A stretch of DNA of 64,000 nucleotides from CAYVHB01 sp964450865 (GTDB lineage: Bacteria; Bacillota; Clostridia; Saccharofermentanales; UBA5734), in NCBI GenBank assembly GCA_964450865.1, contig CAYVHB010000008.1:34452-98451 (forward strand), in the 5' to 3' direction. The notes under the pieces are model-generated. The model had not been told where the DNA came from, ran no database searches, and saw nothing but the letters and a program-made list of their open reading frames with translations. Below, piece after piece: positions 19,706 to 28,033 of the stretch. The position numbers and the translations under genes are program-made. The first letter of the stretch is position 1. Each line of letters begins with the position of its first letter.

Positions 19706-19977
19706 AATGATCTCCTCTGCAACTGTAGCCTGCGATCCACGAATGATCAGCATGAATCATGCGAATCATATCAGTCATTCCAGCCATAATCATATCGGTC
19801 ATGCTATAGTAGCTTGATGAGGTTGATCGGAGCTGACAGATCAGGCTGATAACTGAATCTTAACGCAATGAATCCATTTGAGCAACTGGCACTGTTACCA
19901 TCCGGTGAGCAAACAGTTCTGTTACCATCCTGCCCGATCTCCGGATTAAGTGTGTCTGTCACCGCCGTAAGGCCGCT

Positions 19978-20700
19978 TCAGACAGACTCCATCCCACATG
20001 GCACAAGACCGTCCGGCGTCAGCAGGGCGGTGACTGGCTGGTCGTGAGAAGCAACCGGGATAGCCGGCAGTACCTGAAAGGGGAAGGCAGCACCCAGCAG
20101 GCGGGGAGCTGGCCGGGAGCCGGTCTGAGCAAGCAGATAACGGTCATAATAGGCCTTGCCCCAGCCGAGCCGATGTCCGGCCCGATCAAAGGCCAGCCCG
20201 GGCAGGACAATCAGTTGCGGCTGACAGATATCGGTGTTATGCAGGGGGATTGGTGGTTCACGCAAGCCAAAGCGACCTGGTTTCAGGAAATCTTCAACAC
20301 CCTGATCAGGGGGCAAGGCAATAAAGACCAGCTGGGTTGCAGGGGTCGACGCCAGACCGGCAGGTTTGTCGGTTATGGCTGGTACAATCCGTGGAAAACA
20401 AGGTGTCCAGCCCAAATTCCGGGCCGGATTGATCACAGCCAGCAAGTCCGCTTCACCGCGGATTGCAGCATAAATCCCCAGGAAGCGTGGCTCATCAGAC
20501 TGAACAAGCGCAGCCAGGCGCTGATTTTCAGTCAGCAGATCCTGAATCAGGTGCTTCACCATGAGTGCGGACCAGCAAGCTGCCTGTTCGATATTCTGCT
20601 TCTCTCGCAGTTCGATCATGGACCGGCGCAAAACAGCTTTTTCCCGGGCGATGTCGGCTGCAGGCGGCAGCTGATTTTCAGGTGGTATGGTGCTATACAT
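19978..20700 (-). CDS. 5-formyltetrahydrofolate cyclo-ligase
   Basis: A 240-residue enzyme that converts 5-formyl-THF to 5,10-methenyl-THF with ATP, a folate-salvage step. The signature PQLIVLPGLAFDRAGHRLGWGKAYYDRYL is present (family form PGxAFDxxGxRLGxGxGYYDR), with GKA replacing the common GGG. The N-terminal basic region REKAVLRRSMIELREKQ matches the family. The start at 20700 has only a weak GGGAT. It is slightly longer than the usual 180-200 residues because of loops around the 110-130 region. It is divergent from the thioesterase gene. Confidence 0.92.
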   Translation of the reverse strand: MYSTIPPENQLPPAADIAREKAVLRRSMIELREKQNIEQAACWSALMVKHLIQDLLTENQRLAALVQSDEPRFLGIYAAIRGEADLLAVINPARNLGWTPCFPRIVPAITDKPAGLASTPATQLVFIALPPDQGVEDFLKPGRFGLREPPIPLHNTDICQPQLIVLPGLAFDRAGHRLGWGKAYYDRYLLAQTGSRPAPRLLGAAFPFQVLPAIPVASHDQPVTALLTPDGLVPCGMESV

Positions 20701-20811
20701 GATAATCCCTACATTCAGACCGGTCAGTCTTCCATTTAATATTCCGGTTTATTCTTTTAATCGGGTAAAATCCTGTTAAGATAGAAAGTATTGGAACGGG
20801 AGGTACATCAT

Positions 20812-21303
20812 ATGCGAACAACACACGTGCAAATTGTTATGGTCAGTCATGTCAATGGAGCGAATCGGCTTTTTGGCGGCCAGCTGATGGAATGGATCGA
20901 TGTCACAGCGGCCGTTGAAGCGCGACGGCATGCATTCAGCGATGTCACCCTGGCGGCCGTCGATCCGCTTGAATTTCTTGCGCCGGTCAAACTGAATGAC
21001 ACGCTGGTTTTACAGGCTGAAGTGACATGGACTGGCCGGACATCGATTGAGGTTCGCGTCGAAACTTATGTCGAGCATCTCAGCGGCGAACAATCCCTGG
21101 TTAACCGGGCCTACATGCTGTTTGTTGCTGTGGACGATAATGGCCGGCCGAAACCAGTCAAGCCTTTTGTCCCGCAAGGCATCATCCAGGAGCGCGAATG
21201 GCAAAATGCGCTGCTGCGCCGCGAATACCGGCTGAAAATCCGTGAGGAATCGCATCGCCTGAGCCAGCTGGTCGCGCAGCATTCAGAGGAATCATTCTCG
21301 TAG
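20812..21303 (+). CDS. Acyl-CoA thioesterase, hotdog fold (YciA-like)
   Basis: A 163-residue hotdog-fold protein. The family motif SHVNGANRLFGGQLMEWID (H/N..LFGG.LM.W.D) and the following helix with AAVEARRHA match acyl-CoA hydrolases of the YciA/BFIT group. These enzymes hydrolyse acyl-CoA to free CoA in the cytosol. ATG at 20812 sits seven bases after GGGAGGT (20799-20805); an upstream TTG at 20791 lies across the ribosome site and is rejected. The C-terminal 40 residues form a charged helix (LLRREYRLKIREESHRL). Confidence 0.92.
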   Translation: MRTTHVQIVMVSHVNGANRLFGGQLMEWIDVTAAVEARRHAFSDVTLAAVDPLEFLAPVKLNDTLVLQAEVTWTGRTSIEVRVETYVEHLSGEQSLVNRAYMLFVAVDDNGRPKPVKPFVPQGIIQEREWQNALLRREYRLKIREESHRLSQLVAQHSEESFS

Positions 21304-21352
21304 CATGACGCAGGTTCAGTCACTCAGCAAGCCGCTGGTTCAGCGGATGATT

Positions 21353-22321
21353 TTACCAGTTTGAACCGGCATTCATGCGCTCGATCACATCAAACGGCAG
21401 ATTGATCCCGGCGGCACCCACCGCATCGCGCAGCTGGTCGAGGCGGCTGAAGCTGACGACCGGGTACACGGGCATGGGCTGGTGCAGCAACCAGGCCAGC
21501 ACGAGCTGGGAGATGCTGATTTTCAGTTCGGCACTGAGGTGGCGCAGCGCTTCAGCCCGCCGGTGATTCAGTGCATTCTGATAAGCCCGCTGCAATTTCT
21601 CTGTAAGGTCACTGGTATTTTGCAAGTATTTGCTGAAATAACCCTTGCCCATTGACGAGTAGGGCATGATGGCCAGGTTTTCCCGGCGATGCAGATTCCA
21701 GGATGCCTCATTCATCGACACCAGGGCCGGGTCACAAGCGGCCTTGTCATTGAAGCGGACCAGGCTCCAGCGATTCTGGATCGCCACCAAACCGGGGTCA
21801 GCACTGTCTTTCAGCGTGGCAATGGCTGTTGCGACACGTTCAGGCGCCCAGTTGGACAGACCGAAATAACGGATCTTGCCCTTGCGGCGAAGTGTCTGCA
21901 ACAGGCCCAGCAATTCACTGACGGGCTGCTGCGGATCATCACGATGCAGATAATAAATATCAATGGCCTCGCGACCGAGGGCTTGCAGGCTGGCATCCAG
22001 GTCAGCCTCAACTTCAGCCTGATTCAGCCGGCTTTGTCGCGGGTCGTCAATAAGTGGCGCGCCGCCCTTGGTGCTGATCAGCACCTCGGAAGCCAGGCTG
22101 CTTTCCTTCAGCCAGCGGCCTATCAGTTGCTCACAATGATTGGTGTCGCCACTTCTGGTCTGACCATATATACTGGCCGTATCGATCAGATTGCCATCGA
22201 GTTCGGCATATTGTTCAAGCTGGCGGTGGTGGTCTTTTTCGTGGGCCAGGGTAAAGCTGCCCGTTCCCATGACAATTGCCGAAATCCAGAGGTCGGTATT
22301 GGGCAGGAGCCAATGTCTCAT
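21353..22321 (-). CDS. Aldo/keto reductase
   Basis: A 322-residue NADPH-dependent TIM-barrel reductase. The catalytic tetrad is visible: Asp in LIDTASIYG, Tyr of the same motif, Lys in ISTKGG and His in YLHRDDP. The C-terminal YPVVSFSRLDQLRDAVGA is the cofactor-binding end. Sequence style matches the small bacterial aldo/keto reductases (YdhF-, Tas-like) whose physiological substrate is usually unknown. ATG at 22321 follows GGGAGAA. No operon partner is evident; fba lies upstream behind a terminator. Confidence 0.93.
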   Translation of the reverse strand: MRHWLLPNTDLWISAIVMGTGSFTLAHEKDHHRQLEQYAELDGNLIDTASIYGQTRSGDTNHCEQLIGRWLKESSLASEVLISTKGGAPLIDDPRQSRLNQAEVEADLDASLQALGREAIDIYYLHRDDPQQPVSELLGLLQTLRRKGKIRYFGLSNWAPERVATAIATLKDSADPGLVAIQNRWSLVRFNDKAACDPALVSMNEASWNLHRRENLAIMPYSSMGKGYFSKYLQNTSDLTEKLQRAYQNALNHRRAEALRHLSAELKISISQLVLAWLLHQPMPVYPVVSFSRLDQLRDAVGAAGINLPFDVIERMNAGSNW

Positions 22322-22446
22322 TTTGTTTTCTCCCAGCGTGAAGATCAGGACAAAAATTGATCAGGGTTATATGTGTGCATCAGGATGAAGATTGTTCAGG
22401 GTTATACCTGCCCTGTCTAGTGGTCTGTTACACCTGATCCAGCAGA

Positions 22447-22471
22447 AAAGGGATCGCCGGGCGATCCCTTT
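22447..22471 (-). terminator. Terminator after fba
   Basis: AAAGGGATCGC and GCGATCCCTTT form an 11-bp stem with a three-base loop. Read on the minus strand it ends in TTTT, about 130 bp after the fba stop. It is nearly symmetrical. Confidence 0.75.
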
Positions 22472-22597
22472 CCCATCATATGGCTGATTAAATTACTAGA
22501 AAAGGTATTGATCCCCAAGCTTGCGCTGTCGATGGCAAGGAAGCCAATGAGCAGCTGCAGGGGTGATGTCAGGTCTCAGGTGTCAGGTGTCCAATCC

Positions 22598-23533
22598 TCA
22601 GGCTTTGCCGTCGCAGCCGAGCACGGTCTTGATCTTGTGGGCGACCATGTTCTTGATCGCGGTCCGGGCCGGGCCGAGGTACTGGCGGGGATCGAAGTGG
22701 CCGGGGTTGTCGGCGAAGTACTTGCGGATGGTCGCAGTCATGGCCAGGCGCAGGTCAGAGTCGATGTTGATCTTGCAGACGGCGCTCTTGGCCGCTTCAC
22801 GCAGCATTTCTTCCGGAATGCCGACGGCGTGATCCATCTTGCCGCCATTCGCATTGATCATGTCAACGAATTCAGGAATAACCGAGCTGGCGCCATGGAG
22901 AACGATCGGGAAACCAGGCAGGCGGCGCTCGATCTCGTGGAGAATGTCAAAGCGCAGCTGGGGCTTGACGCCGGGCTTGAACTTGAAAGCGCCATGGCTG
23001 GTGCCGATGGCGATCGCCAGGGAGTCGCAGCCGGTCCGGGTGACGAAGTCAATAACCTGGTCCGGATTGGTGTAGGAAGCATCCTCGGCCGAGACGTTGA
23101 CGTCGTCTTCGATACCGGCCAGGCGGCCCAGTTCGGCTTCAACCGTTACGTTGCGGGCGTGCGCATATTCAACGACTTTTTTAGTCAGTTCGACGTTCTC
23201 TTCATAACTGTGATGCGAACCGTCGATCATGACGGAGGTAAAGCCGCCATCGATGCAGGCTTTGCACAGTTCGAAGGAGTCACCATGGTCCAGATGGAGT
23301 GCGATCGGCAGGTCGGTTTCAATCAAGGCGGCTTCAACCAGCTTGACCAGATAGGTGTGGTTGGCGTACTTTCTGGCACCAGCCGAGACCTGGAGAATCA
23401 GCGGAGCTTTCAGCTCCTTGGCCGCTTCAGTGATACCCTGGATGATTTCCATGTTGTTGACATTGAAAGCGCCAATGGCATAGCCGCCTTCGTAGGCTTT
23501 CTGGAACAGTTCCTTGGTGTTGACGAGTGGCAT
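22598..23533 (-). CDS. fba: Class II fructose-bisphosphate aldolase
   Basis: A 311-residue zinc aldolase of glycolysis and gluconeogenesis that cleaves fructose 1,6-bisphosphate to DHAP and glyceraldehyde 3-phosphate. The zinc/catalytic motifs are intact: ALHLDHGDS (His and catalytic Asp), VEAELGRLAG (Glu), GTSHGAFKF and VLHGASS (His). ATG at 23533 follows GAAGGAG and gives the standard MPLVNTKELFQKAY start; in-frame sequence further upstream is not homologous. The gene has its own promoter, a leader palindrome and its own terminator, so it is a single-gene transcript. Confidence 0.97.
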   Translation of the reverse strand: MPLVNTKELFQKAYEGGYAIGAFNVNNMEIIQGITEAAKELKAPLILQVSAGARKYANHTYLVKLVEAALIETDLPIALHLDHGDSFELCKACIDGGFTSVMIDGSHHSYEENVELTKKVVEYAHARNVTVEAELGRLAGIEDDVNVSAEDASYTNPDQVIDFVTRTGCDSLAIAIGTSHGAFKFKPGVKPQLRFDILHEIERRLPGFPIVLHGASSVIPEFVDMINANGGKMDHAVGIPEEMLREAAKSAVCKINIDSDLRLAMTATIRKYFADNPGHFDPRQYLGPARTAIKNMVAHKIKTVLGCDGKA

Positions 23534-23576
23534 AATTTCAACTCCTTCATTGTTGAGATTCACAGAAAAACTGCGG

Positions 23577-23607
23577 TGTATGATCTTGCAGCGTGCCAGA
23601 TCATACA
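23577..23607. repeat. Perfect 10-bp palindrome at the fba transcription start
   Basis: TGTATGATCT (23577-23586) and AGATCATACA (23598-23607) flank an 11-base spacer. The predicted transcription start (about 23606) is at its edge, so it would be either a repressor operator at +1 or a 5'-terminal mRNA hairpin. Confidence 0.7.
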
Positions 23608-23612
23608 ACTTC

Positions 23613-23641
23613 ATTTTACGTTTAATACCGGCGGGCGTCAA
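23613..23641 (-). promoter_or_regulatory. Promoter of fba
   Basis: On the minus strand TTGACG (23641-23636) and TAAAAT (23618-23613) are spaced by 17 bp. The leader is about 70 nt. Confidence 0.7.
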
Positions 23642-23747
23642 CCAGATAATCGTGCCGGCACCAGATGTCAGTTGCCAAATCTGATCCATGAAACTGGATT
23701 TTCCAGTCAAATCAGGTCTGGTATTCCAGATCGGCCATCCGGTGCGT

Positions 23748-24539
23748 TCAATCCTCCAGATAGATCATCTTGTGGGTCATGCCGCCATCGACCGTCAGAT
23801 TGACGCCTGTGACGAAGCCGCTGTCATCCGAACTGAGGTACAGGCAGGCAGCCGCGATATCATCCGGCCAGCCGATTCGCCCGGCTGGATGCTGGGTGTG
23901 GTCAGCACTGCGCCAGACAGCCGGCGGCGGGTTGCCAGGCTGCCATTCAGTCGTATCAATCCAGCCTGGTGAAACTGCATTGACGCGGATACCCAGGCCG
24001 CCCAGCGAAATAGCCAGGGCATGTGTCAAGGCGATCACACCGCCCTTGCTGGCCGCATAGCCCTCGGTCCGCGGCTCAGACATGAAAGCGCGGGTCGAGG
24101 CGATGTTGATCACACAGCCCTTCCCCTTCTGCAAGGCCGGTACAGCCAGCCGGGAGACCAGAAAGGGCCCGCGTAAATTGACGGCCAGAACCTGGTCAAA
24201 GCCTGTCAGATCCGCACTGAAAACATGAGCCGCGTCAGCCCGGGCGATCGCCGCATTATTGATCAGGACATGCAGGGCACCTTGCGGGTCGCAGGCTGTC
24301 GCCGCGCTCACCAGCGCCTGGACGTTCACTTCGCTGCTGACGTCAGCAGCAACAAAGGTTGCCGTCAGTCCATGAGCAGCCAGCAGCGCCACGGTTTCGG
24401 CGCCGGCGGCTTCATGGATATCGGCAAAAACCACGCGTGCACCGGCCTGGGCATAGCGCAGGGTCAGGCAGCGGCCGATTCCCTGTGCCCCACCGGTTAT
24501 GAGAACAGTTTTATCCTGGAAGTTCCACTGGGTTTTCAT
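23748..24539 (-). CDS. Short-chain dehydrogenase/reductase (SDR)
   Basis: A 263-residue classical SDR. The Rossmann motif TGGAQGIG spans residues 15-22, NNAA follows, then the catalytic Ser in IASTR and the YAASK motif. Asp in VVFADI at the end of beta-2 suggests NAD preference. SPGWIDT after the active site and the C-terminal VTGVNLTVDGGMT are standard. Substrate unknown. ATG at 24539 lies eight bases after GGGAGGAG; a GTG at 24548 abuts that ribosome site and is less likely. No pathway partner is adjacent. Confidence 0.93.
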   Translation of the reverse strand: MKTQWNFQDKTVLITGGAQGIGRCLTLRYAQAGARVVFADIHEAAGAETVALLAAHGLTATFVAADVSSEVNVQALVSAATACDPQGALHVLINNAAIARADAAHVFSADLTGFDQVLAVNLRGPFLVSRLAVPALQKGKGCVINIASTRAFMSEPRTEGYAASKGGVIALTHALAISLGGLGIRVNAVSPGWIDTTEWQPGNPPPAVWRSADHTQHPAGRIGWPDDIAAACLYLSSDDSGFVTGVNLTVDGGMTHKMIYLED

Positions 24540-24654
24540 GGCAGCCACTCCTCCCTGTCATTCCGGATTTTTCGTTTTTATCGCACTGCCTCGAGTTATT
24601 ACGGATCAATAAACGCAGACCGTTATCGACGTTGTCAAACAGCGAGGTCCCCGT

Positions 24655-27312
24655 TCAGGCCAGGCTGCGCAGCTGCGCCAGCCGATCATTGACATTAGTC
24701 AGCATGGACTGGTAACGGGCCAGTTTTTCCTGTTCAGTGGCGATGACTTTCGCCGGGGCTTTGCTGACAAAAGCCTCGTTGGCCAGTTTGCCGGCGACGC
24801 GGGCCAGTTCCTGGGTCAGGTTGGCTTGCTCTTTAATGAGCCGCTCGATCTCCTTGCCAAGGTCTATCAGGTCAGTCAGCGGCATGTAAACTTCGCCGCC
24901 GGGGAAAATCGCCGTGACCGCGGTGGCCGGGATACCGGTTTTGTCCGCCTGGGTCGTCAGGCCAGACACACTGGCCATGCGCTGCAGGAATGAAAGGCCG
25001 TTGGCAAACATCTGGCGGATCGCCCCATCTGGCGCAACGACAATCAGGCTGGCCTTGCGGCCTGGCGGCACACCCATGCCGGTCCGCACGTTGCGGACCT
25101 CGCGGATGGCCTCCATCAGGATGGTCATCTGCGCTTCTACAGCCGGATCAATCAGGGCTGGCTCGGCTACCGGCCAGGTACTGGTCATGATCGTCGTATC
25201 TTCATGGATCAGGTGATCATAAATGGCCTCCGTCACAAACGGCATGAACGGATGGAGCAGACGCATGCTATCACGCAACACGGTGTTGAGCACCGACTGC
25301 GCCACCCGGCGGCCGGTCGAACCAGCCTCATTCAGGCGGGCTTTGGTCATTTCAATGTACCAGTCGCAGAACGCTTCCCACAGGAAGCTGTAAATCTTGG
25401 CCAGGGCCACGCCCAGTTCGTACTTGTCGAGATTGGCTGTCACTTCCTGCTTGAGATCCTGCAGGCGGGACAGGATCCAGCGATCCTCCAGGGTATAATC
25501 AGCTGGCCTGACCTGGCTAAAATCCATTTCATCGTCGAAATTCATCAGCACGAAACGGAAGGCATTCCAGATCTTGTTGATAAAGTTGCGGCCGGCTTCG
25601 ATCTTCTCTTTCTGGAAACGCTGGTCATTGCCGGGCGCATTGCCGGTGACCAGGGCGTAACGCAGGGCGTCGGCGCCAAACTCATCAATGATCTCCAGCG
25701 GATCAATCCCGTTACCCAGCGATTTGGACATCTTGCGGCCTTCACTGTCACGCACGATGCCATGGATGAAAACGGTATGGAACGGAGCCTGGCCGGTATG
25801 GGCCAGGCCAGAGAAAATCATCCGCGCCACCCAGAAGAAGATGATGTCGTAGCCGGTCACCAGCACACTGGTCGGATAAAAATATTTCAAGTCTTCGGTT
25901 TCATTCGGCCAGCCGAGGGTCGAGAACGGCCAGAGGGCTGAGGAGAACCAGGTATCGAGGGTATCTTCATCCTGGTGGAAATGGTTGTCTGCGCAATCCG
26001 GGCAGACCGCCGGCGGGGTTCGGCTGACGACGATCTTGCCGCAATGATCACAGTAATAAGCCGGAATACGGTGGCCCCACCACAACTGGCGCGAAATGCA
26101 CCAGTCGCGGATATTTTCCATCCAGTTGAAATAAGTCTTCTCGAAGCGTTCCGGCACGAAGCGGGTCTGCTTGTTGACGACGGCGGCAATCGCCGGCTCG
26201 GCCAGCGGTTTCATATGCACGAACCACTGGAAGGACACACGCGGCTCAACGATCGTCGCGCAGCGATAGCAGTGGCCGACATTGTGCTTGTGCGGTTCCA
26301 CACGCAACAGCAGGCCAGCCTTTTCCAGCGCCGCCACGACCTGGCGGCGGGCTTCTTCCCGGGTCAGGCCGGCAAAAGCGCCGCCATTTTCATTGATGTG
26401 CCCGTCTTCAGTCATGACGTTGAGCACTGGCAAATGGTGACGCAAGCCCACCTCAAAGTCGTTCGGGTCATGAGCCGGGGTAATCTTGACCACACCAGTA
26501 CCAAAGTCCTGTTCCACATAGGTATCGGCAATAATCGGGATCTCGCGATTGACCAGCGGCAGGATGACAGAGCGGCCGATGAGGTGCTGGTAGCGCGCAT
26601 CCTCCGGATGTACGGCCACGGCGGTGTCGCCAAGCAGCGTTTCCGGCCGGGTGGTAGCCAGGGTCAGTGAGCCGCTGCCATCGGCCAGCGGATAACGGAT
26701 GTGATAGAACGAGCCATTCTTCTCCTCGTAATCCACTTCGGCATCGGATATCGATGTCAGGCAGGTCGGACACCAGTTGATAATCCGCTCGCCGCGATAA
26801 ATCAGCCCATCTTCGTAAAGGCGGATAAAAACCTCCTGCACGGCTTCGGACAGGCCTTCATCCATGGTAAAGCGCTCCCGGCTCCAATCACAGGACGAGC
26901 CCAGCCGTTTGAGCTGTTCAATGATCCGGCCGCCATATACATGCTTCCAGTCCCAGGCCCGCTCCAGGAAACCGGCGCGGCCCAGGTCCTCCTTGGTCAC
27001 ACCCTCCTGGCGCATTTTCTCGACAATTTTCGCCTCCGTGGCAATCGAGGCGTGGTCCGTACCGGGCAGCCAGAGCGCGGCAAAGCCGGCCATCCGCTTG
27101 AAGCGGATCAGGATATCCTGCAAGGTGTTGTCGAGGGCATGGCCCATATGCAGCTGGCCGGTGATATTCGGCGGCGGGATCACGATCGTGAACGGCTCTT
27201 TGGCCGGATCCGGCCGGGGAGTAAAATAGCCGCCGTCCTGCCAGCGCTGATAAATCGGACCCTCCATCAGGCGTGGTTCAAAAGATTTGGGAATTGCATC
27301 AATCCGGGACAT
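24655..27312 (-). CDS. valS: Valyl-tRNA synthetase
   Basis: An 885-residue class I aminoacyl-tRNA synthetase that charges tRNA-Val. HMGH (residues 55-58) is the HIGH motif and KMSKS spans residues 527-531. The editing domain begins with LATTRPETLLGDTAVAV. Zinc-ribbon cysteines are seen in NWCPTC and YYCDHCGK. The C-terminal coiled coil (EIERLIKEQANLTQELARVAGKL and onwards) is typical of ValS. ATG at 27312 follows AGGAGGTTA. It is the second gene after a T-box leader, so expression should rise when uncharged tRNA-Val accumulates. Confidence 0.98.
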   Translation of the reverse strand: MSRIDAIPKSFEPRLMEGPIYQRWQDGGYFTPRPDPAKEPFTIVIPPPNITGQLHMGHALDNTLQDILIRFKRMAGFAALWLPGTDHASIATEAKIVEKMRQEGVTKEDLGRAGFLERAWDWKHVYGGRIIEQLKRLGSSCDWSRERFTMDEGLSEAVQEVFIRLYEDGLIYRGERIINWCPTCLTSISDAEVDYEEKNGSFYHIRYPLADGSGSLTLATTRPETLLGDTAVAVHPEDARYQHLIGRSVILPLVNREIPIIADTYVEQDFGTGVVKITPAHDPNDFEVGLRHHLPVLNVMTEDGHINENGGAFAGLTREEARRQVVAALEKAGLLLRVEPHKHNVGHCYRCATIVEPRVSFQWFVHMKPLAEPAIAAVVNKQTRFVPERFEKTYFNWMENIRDWCISRQLWWGHRIPAYYCDHCGKIVVSRTPPAVCPDCADNHFHQDEDTLDTWFSSALWPFSTLGWPNETEDLKYFYPTSVLVTGYDIIFFWVARMIFSGLAHTGQAPFHTVFIHGIVRDSEGRKMSKSLGNGIDPLEIIDEFGADALRYALVTGNAPGNDQRFQKEKIEAGRNFINKIWNAFRFVLMNFDDEMDFSQVRPADYTLEDRWILSRLQDLKQEVTANLDKYELGVALAKIYSFLWEAFCDWYIEMTKARLNEAGSTGRRVAQSVLNTVLRDSMRLLHPFMPFVTEAIYDHLIHEDTTIMTSTWPVAEPALIDPAVEAQMTILMEAIREVRNVRTGMGVPPGRKASLIVVAPDGAIRQMFANGLSFLQRMASVSGLTTQADKTGIPATAVTAIFPGGEVYMPLTDLIDLGKEIERLIKEQANLTQELARVAGKLANEAFVSKAPAKVIATEQEKLARYQSMLTNVNDRLAQLRSLA

Positions 27313-27400
27313 TGTTAACCTCCTGGGCTGTCTGTTCGCTCATTCAGAACGGCCATGCTTCTTGCTCATTGATGATTACATATCCTCATCGCCTGCTGCT

Positions 27401-27664
27401 TCAGCGGAAAGCGATCAGGATCAGGGCGAAACCGGGCGAGGCAACCAGCAGGCCGCGAAGCTTGACATCAAGAATGGCTGCGTCGCGCCGGTATTTCTCC
27501 TGCTGCTCAGGCTCCAGCGCTTCAAGCAGGCGCGGATCCAGTTGCTTTTTAGCCGCAAGGCCATAATGATCCACAATTCTGGGGGCCAGATAGACTATGA
27601 AGATACCCAGACCAGATATCGTCAGGCCCAGGATCCGCAAAATCAGAATAACGGTTTTACTCAT
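27401..27664 (-). CDS. Small membrane protein between T-box and valS
   Basis: 87 residues with two hydrophobic segments, ILILRILGLTISGLGIFIVY near the N-terminus and LLVASPGFALILIAF at the C-terminus, separated by a charged helix (RLLEALEPEQQEKYRRDAAI). A two-TM hairpin with a short loop is likely. ATG at 27664 has GGGAGAA seven bases upstream, so translation is credible. It is cotranscribed with valS, 88 bp upstream of it and downstream of the T-box, hence under valine-tRNA control. I recognise no family and cannot assign a function. Confidence 0.8.
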   Translation of the reverse strand: MSKTVILILRILGLTISGLGIFIVYLAPRIVDHYGLAAKKQLDPRLLEALEPEQQEKYRRDAAILDVKLRGLLVASPGFALILIAFR

Positions 27665-27714
27665 CAGCTTTTCTCCCTATTAACGCTAACTTGGACCAAC
27701 GCCAATAAACCCAA

Positions 27715-27985
27715 TAAAAAAGCCCATCGCCAGATGACTGCTTGCGCAGATTCACTGGACGAAAGGCAACTTCCGTGGTACCACCAGTATTCCTGGCAGA
27801 TCCTTCGCCAAAAGGATGCCAGGCCCTCTTGCCGCGCTGTCGTGGCGACGTGACGTCCTGCTCCGGGGCGACCTTCAGCCTGACCGGTGCCGAGGGATCT
27901 TGCAGCCTGGAAATCCCACTCTCTGAACGGCCCGGAAAAGGTTTACTCTTCCCCATCAACACCGGAATGGTGTTTTGAAAATTGT
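27715..27985 (-). promoter_or_regulatory. T-box riboswitch (tRNA-Val), leader of valS unit
   Basis: The minus-strand leader has the T-box core GGTGGTACCACGG (within 27771-27791). It is followed by GCCTTTCGTCC, which can pair with GGCGATGGGC to form a terminator ending in TTTTTT (27715-27767). Upstream are the stem I landmarks AAGAGTAAACC (AGTA-type specifier-loop motif), CAGAGAG and GGCTGCAAGATCCC (distal loop). The specifier loop reads GAAGGTCG between CCCC and GGGG strands, so the specifier is most likely GTC, valine. Uncharged tRNA-Val should stabilise the antiterminator and allow transcription into the small membrane gene and valS. Confidence 0.9.
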
Positions 27986-27989
27986 TATT

Positions 27990-28018
27990 ATCTTACACAA
28001 GATCACGGGCAAATGCAA
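27990..28018 (-). promoter_or_regulatory. Promoter of the T-box/valS unit
   Basis: TTGCAT (28018-28013) and TAAGAT (27995-27990) on the minus strand with a 17-bp spacer, placing the start near 27983, at the 5' end of the T-box. Confidence 0.6.
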
Positions 28019-28033
28019 CAGGGATTGATTGCG

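Noticed and set aside
19764..19802. Direct repeats AATCATATC(A/G)GTCAT upstream of the metallo-hydrolase gene
   Set aside because: Only two copies, low complexity, and no promoter geometry that would make them an operator.
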